Assembly: GCA_900551605.1 (NCBI GenBank)
Contig: URWS01000001.1
Coordinates: forward strand, 1 to 20,289
Direction: 5' to 3'
DNA length: 20,289 nucleotides
DNA from: an uncultured Collinsella sp.
GTDB taxonomy: Bacteria; Actinomycetota; Coriobacteriia; Coriobacteriales; Coriobacteriaceae
Both the position numbers and the translations under genes were made by a program. Positions 1-5,700 of this stretch are shown here, piece by piece (position 1 is the first letter of the stretch; every line of letters starts with the position of its first letter). The notes under the pieces are model-generated. The model did not search any database. It was not told the DNA's origin and saw only the letters and a list, made by a program, of their open reading frames with translations.

Positions 1-1
1 T

Positions 2-340
2 AGTGATAACTCCAAGGCAAGCAAGAAAAAGGCCGAGTCCACAGAGTCCAAGAACGTGCTTGAGCAGCTTGCCGACGGCGCCTCGGGTCTTGTCACGTCG
101 GTGACCAGCGGCGCCAAGCAGATGACCGATGAGGTTGTGCAGCAGGCGACCGATCTCATCGAAGGCGTCATCGTGATGATCGTGACCTCGTGCGTGATTC
201 CATTGCTGGTGCTCGCGGCGTTTCTGTGGCTGGGGCATGTGCTGCTGGGGATTGATATTTCCGGCCCGGCGAACTATTTGACGGGCCGCTTTCTGAGTGC
301 TCCGTCCAAGCACACCAAAAAGGGTAGGCAGGCCGAGTAG
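2..340 (+). CDS. C-terminal part of a membrane-anchored protein (5' truncated)
   Basis: The frame is open from the first bases of the window, so the gene begins outside it; the GTG at 56 is probably an internal valine codon and not the start. The visible ~112 residues begin with a Lys/Ser/Glu-rich hydrophilic stretch, then an amphipathic segment (LEQLADGASGLVTSVTSG), then one strongly hydrophobic segment of about 25 residues (IVMIVTSCVIPLLVLAAFLW) and a short basic tail ending at the TAG at 338. This suggests a protein anchored by a C-terminal transmembrane helix. I do not recognise the family. A strong intrinsic terminator follows 32 bases later, so this is the last gene of its transcript. 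Confidence 0.6.
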   Translation, partial: SDNSKASKKKAESTESKNVLEQLADGASGLVTSVTSGAKQMTDEVVQQATDLIEGVIVMIVTSCVIPLLVLAAFLWLGHVLLGIDISGPANYLTGRFLSAPSKHTKKGRQAE

Positions 341-372
341 CTAAAACAGCTGTATTTGCTGGGGCATACCGC

Positions 373-413
373 AAAGGGACGGCCGAGACTCGTTCTCGGC
401 CGTCCCTTTTGTT
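373..413 (+). terminator. intrinsic terminator
   Basis: A perfect 13-bp stem (376-388 with 394-406; GGGACGGCCGAGA / TCTCGGCCGTCCC) has a 5-base loop and is flanked by AAA on the left and TTTTG on the right. It ends the transcript of the membrane protein gene and insulates it from the lac leader. Confidence 0.9.
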
Positions 414-464
414 TGTTGAAGACGTGCCAGGACGAAGCTTTCACGATTCCAAACGGTCAACAGT

Positions 465-557
465 CGTTCGCGAACGGTATTTGTTCAAAAAAGAACAAAG
501 ATAAACAAATAGTTGTTGCAGTTACTGTTCGAATGTGTTCAAATAAACACGAACAGT
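465..557 (+). promoter_or_regulatory. lacA leader with clustered TGTTC/GAACA operator-like sites
   Basis: The 414-649 leader holds no gene. It carries a 12-bp palindrome CGTTCGCGAACG (465-476), a perfect 7-bp inverted repeat TTTGTTC-A6-GAACAAA (480-499), and an 8-bp inverted repeat ACTGTTCG (524-531) / CGAACAGT (550-557) with another TGTTC at 536-540. A possible promoter is TTGCAG (516-521), 17 bases, TCAAAT (539-544), which lies across the last repeat, so a protein bound there would block it. The TGTTC/GAACA half-site recurs as GAACATGTTC at 12195-12204, next to the DeoR-type gene. Operator function and the promoter call are inference. Confidence 0.5.
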
Positions 558-649
558 GAAGAACCGCACATTCAGATGCCCGGACCTGAACGCGATTCAA
601 CACTTCCAAACAGAAACTACGCACCTGCGTATCTCTCAAGGAGGATGTC

Positions 650-1078
650 ATGAGGGTTGTAATCGCTTCCGATGCCGACGGTATGTCGATGAAGGAGTCT
701 ATCAAGGAGATGCTCATCGCCGACGGTCACGAGGTCGTCGACTATTCCGAGACCCCTGCCGCGGACTTTGTCGATTCCGCGACCGTCGTTGCCAAGGACC
801 TGCTGGAGCACAAGGATTCCCAGGGCTTCGCATTCGATAAGTACGGCGTCGGCTCCTATATGGCCGCCGTCAAGATCAAGGGCATGGTCGTCGCCAACAT
901 TTCCGACGAGCGTTCCGCTTACATGACCCGCGAGCACAACGGCTCGCGCATGGTCACCATGGGCCCGGGCGTTGTGGGCACCGAGGTCGCCAAGAAGATC
1001 GCCCGCGAGTTCCTGCGTGCACAGTACGCCGGCGGCCGTCACCAGATCCGTGTCGACATGCTCAACAAGATGGCCTAA
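650..1078 (+). CDS. lacA: galactose-6-phosphate isomerase, LacA subunit
   Basis: LacA and LacB together convert D-galactose-6-phosphate to D-tagatose-6-phosphate, the first step of the tagatose-6-phosphate pathway in the cytoplasm. The 142 residues equal the usual LacA length, and the C-terminal block (SDERSAYMTREHNGSRM, then GGRHQIRVDMLNKM) is the LacA pattern of the RpiB/LacA/LacB fold. The position that carries the catalytic cysteine in LacB/RpiB is not a cysteine here (GFAFDKYGVGS), as expected for the LacA subunit, which contributes to a shared active site. The ATG at 650 has an excellent AAGGAGG (638-644) five bases upstream. It is first in the lacA-lacB-lacX-lacC series, 63 bases before lacB, so the two are likely co-transcribed from the operator-rich leader. 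Confidence 0.95.
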   Translation: MRVVIASDADGMSMKESIKEMLIADGHEVVDYSETPAADFVDSATVVAKDLLEHKDSQGFAFDKYGVGSYMAAVKIKGMVVANISDERSAYMTREHNGSRMVTMGPGVVGTEVAKKIAREFLRAQYAGGRHQIRVDMLNKMA

Positions 1079-1141
1079 CGAGAGCCACCGAGAACTCGAA
1101 CTTCTACCTCAACTTGTGAATTCAGACGAAAGGACGTTCTG

Positions 1142-1666
1142 ATGAAGAAGACCATCGCAATCGGTTGCGACCATATCGTTACGGACGAGAAGATCTATCT
1201 GGCCGACCGCCTGGAGCAGGCTGGTTACAAGGTGCTCGACTGCGGCACCTACAGCCACACCCGTACGCACTATCCCATCTACGGCAAGGCCGTGGGCGAG
1301 GCTGTTACCAGCGGCAAGGCCGACTTTGGCGTGGCCCTGTGCGGCACCGGCATCGGCATCACCAACGCCGTCAACAAGGTTCCCGGCGCCCGCTGCGCCC
1401 TGGTCCGCGACATGACCTCTGCCCTGTATGCCCGTCGCGAGCTCAACGCCAACATCGTGGGCTTTGGCGGCAAGATTACCGGCGAGTTCCTGATGGCCGA
1501 TATCATGCTTGCCTTCCTGGAGGAGCCCTACGAGAAGACCCCCGAGCACGACGCCCTGATCGCCAAGATCGATGCCTGCAACAAGGCCGACGCCGAGGCT
1601 CAGGCTGACCCGCACTTCTTTGACGAGTTCCTCGAGAAGTGGGACCGCGGCGAATACCACGACTAA
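1142..1666 (+). CDS. lacB: galactose-6-phosphate isomerase, LacB subunit
   Basis: This is the partner of LacA in galactose-6-phosphate to tagatose-6-phosphate isomerisation. The protein has 174 residues (LacB is usually about 171). It shows the GCDH motif (8-11), HYPIYG (43-48) and the catalytic-loop sequence [11 protein letters not shown] with Cys67 in the position of the RpiB-family general base, followed by the C-terminal extension ending [15 protein letters not shown] typical of LacB. The ATG at 1142 follows AAAGGA (1129-1134) by seven bases. A perfect hairpin begins five bases after the stop codon, so transcript from lacA-lacB may be trimmed or attenuated there before lacX. Confidence 0.95.
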   Translation: MKKTIAIGCDHIVTDEKIYLADRLEQAGYKVLDCGTYSHTRTHYPIYGKAVGEAVTSGKADFGVALCGTGIGITNAVNKVPGARCALVRDMTSALYARRELNANIVGFGGKITGEFLMADIMLAFLEEPYEKTPEHDALIAKIDACNKADAEAQADPHFFDEFLEKWDRGEYHD

Positions 1667-1670
1667 GGAG

Positions 1671-1718
1671 GTTACGCGGTTTTGCCAAACCGCGTAACGG
1701 GTCGACGCTGCGCGCCGC
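1671..1718 (+). repeat. palindromic element, copy 1 (hairpin plus CGACGCTGCGCG tag)
   Basis: GTTACGCGGTTT (1671-1682) pairs perfectly with AAACCGCGTAAC (1687-1698) around the loop TGCC. Four bases later comes CGACGCTGCGCG (1703-1714). The same layout with compensating stem changes recurs at 3835-3878. No T-run follows, so it is not a standard terminator; it resembles a REP-type repeat. The rest of the lacB-lacX gap (1719-1949) holds nothing else that I can support. Confidence 0.8.
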
Positions 1719-1949
1719 TCGCTGACGTTGGGGGTGCCTGTGGGGTCGCCGCTGTTGTTGCGAAGCTTTCTGGTTCAGTAAGCTGCTCCGATAACACGTT
1801 TGCTTGCTGAGCTTGTGGGCTTCGTTTTGGCGGGACCCAGTATTCTGCAGCTTTTCAATTGACGGCTCGCGTTTCTGTGAGGGGGCGCGGGCCGGTTTTC
1901 TATCAGCCCTATTGACTTGGCGGGCTGTCGTAAGAAAGGGAAGGCTCCT

Positions 1950-2831
1950 ATGGAGTTTGTTCTTGATAACGGTTCTATCCGCGTGGCACTGAGCACGGCT
2001 GGCGGATCGTTCACTTCGATTAAAGCCAACGGTCGCGAGTACCTGTGGCAGGGCGATCCTTCGGTCTGGTCGGGCCAGGCACCCATTTGTTTCCCGATCT
2101 GCGGTGGCCTTCGTGACGGTCACGCAATGACCATGGGCGGTCGCGAGGTAAAGCTCGCCCGCCACGGCTTTGCGCGCAAACAGGAGTGGAAGCTTGAGGA
2201 GCAGAGCGACAACATGGTTGCGCTGAGCTTAAGCTCTGCCGACCATGCTGAGTTGCTCGAGCAGTACCCGTATCCGTTTAAGATCGTTGCTCGTTACACG
2301 ATCGATTCGGAAAAGGTGGCCGTGTCGTACGAGGTGACCAATGAGGGCACCGAGGACATGCCGTTCTTTGTGGGCGGTCACCCCGGCTTTAAGTGCCCGC
2401 TCGACGAGGGCGAGTCTTATGACGATTATGAGCTTCGTTTTGAGCAGCGTGAGGCCACCGAGCTCTGTACTGCCGTTCCCTCGACGGGCCTGATTGATGT
2501 TGAGCATCGCAGCAAGAACCCCATGATCGGCCAGAACCTGCAGCTTACCCATGAACTCTTTGACTTCGCGGAGACCATCTTTGACGTGCTCGAGAGCCGC
2601 GTGGTTACGCTGACCAAGAAGACCGAGGACAAGGGCGTGCGCCTGACGTTCCCCGATATGCCGTACCTGATTGTGTGGAGCAAGCCCGAGGGCGACTTTG
2701 TGGCTGTTGAACCGTGGGGTGGTCTGTCCACCTGCTCCGACGAGGACGATATTCTGGAGCACAAGCGTGGCTGCCTGGTGGCCAAGCCGGGAGAGACCGT
2801 CACTCGCGGCTTTGAGATCGAGATTCTTTAA
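1950..2831 (+). CDS. lacX: LacX-like aldose 1-epimerase (galactose mutarotase family)
   Basis: A cytoplasmic mutarotase-family protein, expected to interconvert sugar anomers. Its exact substrate (free galactose or a phosphorylated hexose) is not settled for LacX. The 293 residues follow the LacX pattern: EYLWQGDPSVWSGQAPICFP (30-49), RHGFARKQEW (71-80), GGHPGF (142-147) with the presumed catalytic His144, and VAVEPWGGLST near residue 255 with the conserved glutamate. The ATG at 1950 is preferred over an upstream in-frame start because a GAAAGGGAAGG purine tract lies 6-16 bases before it and the family begins at this point. The 283-base gap from lacB leaves room for a separate promoter, but none is obvious. 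LacC follows after 53 bases. Confidence 0.9.
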   Translation: MEFVLDNGSIRVALSTAGGSFTSIKANGREYLWQGDPSVWSGQAPICFPICGGLRDGHAMTMGGREVKLARHGFARKQEWKLEEQSDNMVALSLSSADHAELLEQYPYPFKIVARYTIDSEKVAVSYEVTNEGTEDMPFFVGGHPGFKCPLDEGESYDDYELRFEQREATELCTAVPSTGLIDVEHRSKNPMIGQNLQLTHELFDFAETIFDVLESRVVTLTKKTEDKGVRLTFPDMPYLIVWSKPEGDFVAVEPWGGLSTCSDEDDILEHKRGCLVAKPGETVTRGFEIEIL

Positions 2832-2848
2832 CGAGTTATCGTATGTTT

Positions 2849-2868
2849 GGGGCGGGTTATGCCGCCCC
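2849..2868 (+). other. small hairpin before the lacC ribosome binding site
   Basis: GGGGCGG (2849-2855) and CCGCCCC (2862-2868) form a 7-bp GC stem with a 6-base loop, ending six bases before the AGGAG of lacC. There is no T-run. It may affect lacX-lacC message processing or lacC initiation; no function is shown. Confidence 0.45.
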
Positions 2869-2884
2869 GGAACAGGAGTTCAAC

Positions 2885-3820
2885 ATGATTCTGACCGTTA
2901 CCATGAACCCGTCGATTGATACGCGCTATCAGCTCGACAAGCTGATCATCGACGATGTTAACCGTGTGACGCCCGAAAAGACCGCTGGCGGCAAGGGCCT
3001 CAACGTGAGCCGCGTGCTGCTGCAGCTGGGCGATGACGTGCTCGCGACCGGTCTACTCGGTGGCCATATGGGTGCCTATATGGCCGAGCTCATGGATGCC
3101 GACGGCGTCAAGAACGACTTTGTGCCCATCGCCGGTGAGACGCGCATTTGCTTGAATATTCTGCACGAGGGCAATCAGACCGAGCTGCTGGAGAGCGGCC
3201 CGCAGATCGCCCCGGCCGAGCTCGAGGCCTTTACGGCCAAGTTTGCCGAGCTTGCAGCGAAGGCGGACGTTGTGACGCTTTCGGGCTCGCTGCCGCGTGG
3301 CGTCGATGCCGGCTACTATGCCGAGCTCGTCAAGATCGCCGAGGAGGCGGGCGCCAAGGTGCTGCTCGATACCTCGGGTGCATCGCTGGAGGCCGCGCTG
3401 GAGTCCGACGCTAAGCCTGAGCTCGTAAAGCCCAACCTGACCGAGATTAACGGCCTGCTGGGTACGTCCTTTACGACCGATGATGTCGATGCCCTGCGCG
3501 AGGCGCTTGCCGCCGATGACCGTTTTGCCGGTATCCCCTGGGTTGTCGTTTCGATGGGCGCTGCCGGTTCGGTGGGCTTCCATGAGGGCCGCGCGTTCCG
3601 CGCCAAGACGCCTGCGATTGCGGCTGTGAACGCGACGGGTTCCGGCGACTCGACCATCGCCGGCTTTGCACATGCCATTGCTGCTGGCGCCGACGACGTC
3701 ACGGTGCTCAAGACCGCCAATACCTGCGGCAAGCTCAACGCCATGGATCCCAAGACCGGCCACCTGGTCATGGACCGCTGGGATGAGATCTTCAACAACG
3801 TTGAAGTAACGGAGCTTTAG
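2885..3820 (+). CDS. lacC: tagatose-6-phosphate kinase (PfkB family)
   Basis: ATP-dependent phosphorylation of tagatose-6-phosphate to tagatose-1,6-bisphosphate, the second step of the pathway. The 311-residue protein (LacC is about 310) has the PfkB/1-phosphofructokinase layout: an N-terminal TVTMNPSID (4-12), AGGKGLNVSRVL (34-45) for sugar phosphate binding, and GSGDSTIAGF (252-261) with the catalytic Asp255. 1-Phosphofructokinase is the close alternative, but GSGDS with a lacABX neighbourhood favours LacC. The ATG at 2885 has AGGAG (2874-2878) six bases upstream; an in-frame ATG at 2843 lies in the hairpin region and lacks a binding site. It is last in the series; a palindromic element follows directly. 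Confidence 0.92.
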   Translation: MILTVTMNPSIDTRYQLDKLIIDDVNRVTPEKTAGGKGLNVSRVLLQLGDDVLATGLLGGHMGAYMAELMDADGVKNDFVPIAGETRICLNILHEGNQTELLESGPQIAPAELEAFTAKFAELAAKADVVTLSGSLPRGVDAGYYAELVKIAEEAGAKVLLDTSGASLEAALESDAKPELVKPNLTEINGLLGTSFTTDDVDALREALAADDRFAGIPWVVVSMGAAGSVGFHEGRAFRAKTPAIAAVNATGSGDSTIAGFAHAIAAGADDVTVLKTANTCGKLNAMDPKTGHLVMDRWDEIFNNVEVTEL

Positions 3821-3878
3821 AGTTACGGCGTCGAGTTACGGCGTTTTACCAAACGCCGTAACCTACCGACGCTGCGCG
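3820..3878 (+). repeat. palindromic element, copy 2
   Basis: GTTACGGCGTTT (3835-3846) pairs perfectly with AAACGCCGTAAC (3851-3862), loop TACC, followed four bases later by CGACGCTGCGCG (3867-3878), exactly as in copy 1 at 1671. Relative to copy 1, two adjacent stem bases are swapped (CG to GC) on both arms, so pairing is kept. The left arm is preceded by a duplication: GAGTTACGGCGT occurs at 3820-3831 and again at 3833-3844. Confidence 0.8.
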
Positions 3879-3976
3879 GGCCGCATTTGGACAATCTGAC
3901 GTTCAACTTCAAGGGCGCGACCAGAAGGTCAGAGCGCCCTTTCGTTTCACGTCACCTTGTCTCAAATGCGGCCCGC
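3876..3976 (+). terminator. nested 101-base palindrome with inner terminator-like hairpin
   Basis: The outer arms GCGGGCCGCATTTG (3876-3889) and CAAATGCGGCCCGC (3963-3976) match perfectly and continue as GACAA/TTGTC with one bulged base, then TGACG (3897-3901) / CGTCA (3950-3954). Inside, AAGGGCGC-GACC-AGAA-GGTC-AGA-GCGCCCTT (3911-3941) is followed by TCGTTT, which reads as a terminator for lacC. It starts inside the end of palindromic element copy 2. Termination in vivo is inference. Confidence 0.6.
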
Positions 3977-4032
3977 CCGCTCTGTCGTTTCCAAGACATC
4001 GGCGTTGCCTTGCTTCGGGAATGCGGCAGATA

Positions 4033-4071
4033 GGGACGTTCCTTTTCTGCCGGCAGTTTGGGACACTCCTT
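4033..4071 (+). repeat. 39-bp direct repeat, left copy
   Basis: The sequence runs from GGGACGTTC to GGGACACTCCTT and has the central palindrome CTGCCGGCAG (4048-4057). It matches 5544-5582 at 38 of 39 positions in the same orientation. The two copies bracket the ATPase gene, 24 bases beyond its stop codon on this side. Confidence 0.85.
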
Positions 4072-4094
4072 ACGGGACACCCCCTCCACAGCGC

Positions 4095-5396
4095 CTATGC
4101 CAGCTTGTCGATTTGCCCAATCTCCCAGAGCGGAATGTTGACGAGCGTGCCCTCGTCTCTATATGCCGCTAACGATGTTCTCACGCAGCGCTCGAGCTTG
4201 AACTTCTCGCAGGCAATCCTCAGGCTCTTTGCTTTGAGGTTCTCTGCCGCCTTGACCTCGAGCGGAAGCACGGTCCCCGCATGGTCGATGGCAAAGTCAG
4301 TCTCTGCATTGCCGGAGGAGGATGACCAATACGCGGGAGTTTTGCCTTGGAGCAAAAGCTCCTGTGCGACGTATTGCTCGGTCAGCGAGCCTTTGAACTC
4401 CGTAAAAACAGCGGGCCCGTTCAGAACAATGGCTGGCGAGAGGCCGGAGAGTGCTCCGAGGATGCCGGTGTCGTTGCAGAACAGCTTGAAGCCCGAGAGA
4501 TCCTCGTAGCTTGTGAGCGGTGCTCTTAGGGCGGAAACACGTGGTACCTTATGAACGATTCCATAGTCCATGAGCCACTGGAGGCTTTCCTCAAAATCGC
4601 GTGCGCGCGCCCCGGGACGGAGCGCACCGTAGACGAACTTCTTGTTTTCCTTTGCGAGCTGGCCGGGAAGGGATTTCCAAACCAGCCTCATGCGCTCGAC
4701 GATGCGGGCTGGCGCATGCTTGCCAAAATCGGATTCGTAAGCTTCGATGATTTGCTGCTGAAGCCTGCGGGCCTCGATGAAATCGTGGGAGGCGGCGAAA
4801 GCGGAGACAACTTCTGGCATGCCACCGACAACGAGGTATTCCTTGAGCAGGCGCTCGAGCTTTTCGGAAACGTTTGCCAGCAGGTCCATGTCTGCGGCAA
4901 GGATGGCATCTGCGAGCGGATCGCCATCGACGGCACGAACGAACTCGACAAACCCCATGGGGCGCATGGCAAGCTGGTCAATCTTGCCGACGGGGAACGA
5001 CTCGTTTTCGCGTCGGAGCGCGAGCCCCATATAGGAGCCGGCTGCCACGATATGGTATTCCGGCGCCAGCTCGTTGAAGTATTTGAGCGAGGTGATGCCA
5101 CGCGGTGCCTCTTGGATTTCGTCGAAGATGATGAGCGTGTCTGTCGGCGTTATGGTCTGGCCGCGCAGGAGCTCTATCTGGGAGATGATGCGTTTGGGGT
5201 CTAGGCTTCCGTCGAACAGCGAACGTGCGCCCGGTTCGAGCATAAAGTCAAAACGGATGACGTTTTGATACTGCTGGCCTGCGAATTCGTTGAGAAGCCA
5301 GGTTTTTCCCGTCTGGCGGGCCCCCTTAAGCAGGAGGGGCTTGCGGTTTGCCCTAGATTTCCAAGCGATGAGTTCGTCCATTAGCTGTCGCTGCAT
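4095..5396 (-). CDS. AAA_14/DUF4143 family ATPase
   Basis: A 433-residue two-domain protein of a widespread family with no settled role. The N-terminal P-loop ATPase domain has Walker A GARQTGKT (25-32) and Walker B LIIFDEIQE (88-96), followed by a sensor-like AAGSYMGLALR (118-128). The C-terminal DUF4143 region (about 190-400) contains TEQYVAQEL (339-347), an ETDF (365-368) and PLEVKA (378-383), the E...D...ExK spacing of a PD-(D/E)xK nuclease-like fold, so DNA binding or cleavage is possible but unproven. The ATG at 5396 has AGGAGG (5406-5401) four bases upstream. It stands alone, opposite to lacC and between 39-bp direct repeats, which suggests a transferred unit that interrupts the sugar genes. 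It shows no obvious link to galactose use. Confidence 0.85.
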   Translation of the reverse strand: MQRQLMDELIAWKSRANRKPLLLKGARQTGKTWLLNEFAGQQYQNVIRFDFMLEPGARSLFDGSLDPKRIISQIELLRGQTITPTDTLIIFDEIQEAPRGITSLKYFNELAPEYHIVAAGSYMGLALRRENESFPVGKIDQLAMRPMGFVEFVRAVDGDPLADAILAADMDLLANVSEKLERLLKEYLVVGGMPEVVSAFAASHDFIEARRLQQQIIEAYESDFGKHAPARIVERMRLVWKSLPGQLAKENKKFVYGALRPGARARDFEESLQWLMDYGIVHKVPRVSALRAPLTSYEDLSGFKLFCNDTGILGALSGLSPAIVLNGPAVFTEFKGSLTEQYVAQELLLQGKTPAYWSSSSGNAETDFAIDHAGTVLPLEVKAAENLKAKSLRIACEKFKLERCVRTSLAAYRDEGTLVNIPLWEIGQIDKLA

Positions 5397-5436
5397 ACTG
5401 CCTCCTAACGATCATGGTTAGTATAAGACCGTGTTG

Positions 5437-5530
5437 GTCTTTCCATCGAAAAATGTGGGAATGAACCACGTTTTTCCATCGAATAATGTGGGAGGCAACC
5501 ACGTCTTTCCATCGAATAGTGTGTGGGTTT
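5437..5530 (-). repeat. 33-bp tandem repeats in the ATPase leader
   Basis: Two full 33-base units (5437-5469, 5470-5502) and most of a third (from 5503) share GT(C/T)TTTCCATCGAA(A/T)AATGTGGGA and end in AACCAC; the full units differ at five positions. The unit is 11 codons, so on the minus strand one frame (5577 to 5353) encodes repeats of the type HIIRWK(D/N)VV-x-S and runs 44 bases into the ATPase gene. That frame may be incidental. Together with the right 39-bp repeat and the galT terminator this fills the 5397-5700 gap. Confidence 0.75.
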
Positions 5531-5543
5531 AGGTCGGCATCTG

Positions 5544-5582
5544 GGGACGTTCTTTTTCTGCCGGCAGTTTGGGACACTCCTT
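5544..5582 (+). repeat. 39-bp direct repeat, right copy
   Basis: This differs from 4033-4071 only at the tenth base (T for C) and has the same orientation. The bases before it are also similar (cggcatctg against cggcagata). It lies upstream of the ATPase leader and bounds the unit on the galT side; start-to-start distance is 1511 bases. Confidence 0.85.
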
Positions 5583-5612
5583 GTTTTGGTGCAAATTAGT
5601 TACCCTTGCATC

Positions 5613-5652
5613 AGAAAACGGCGCCCGCCGGCGATGTTGCCGGCGGGCGCCG
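5613..5652 (-). terminator. terminator of galKT
   Basis: CGGCGCCCGCCGGC (5619-5632) pairs with GCCGGCGGGCGCCG (5639-5652), a perfect 14-bp stem with a 6-base loop. Read on the minus strand it is followed by TTTTCTGA, placing an intrinsic terminator about 50 bases after galT. Confidence 0.88.
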
Positions 5653-5700
5653 CGGTCGTGTAGGCGCTATTTGTTAAGTGCGTGCGTTCGAGCTCGCGTG

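Noticed and set aside
2843..2884. Earlier lacC start at 2843
   Set aside because: It spans a GC hairpin and the true AGGAG site; PfkB kinases begin with the ILTVTMNPSID segment encoded from 2885.
4551..5204. 217-residue plus-strand ORF
   Set aside because: It is the antisense shadow of the ATPase gene, whose Walker and DUF4143 motifs are clear on the minus strand.
5437..5530. Short regular repeats that could suggest a CRISPR array
   Set aside because: The 33-base units are tandem and contiguous with no unique spacers, there are only about three, and no cas gene is near.
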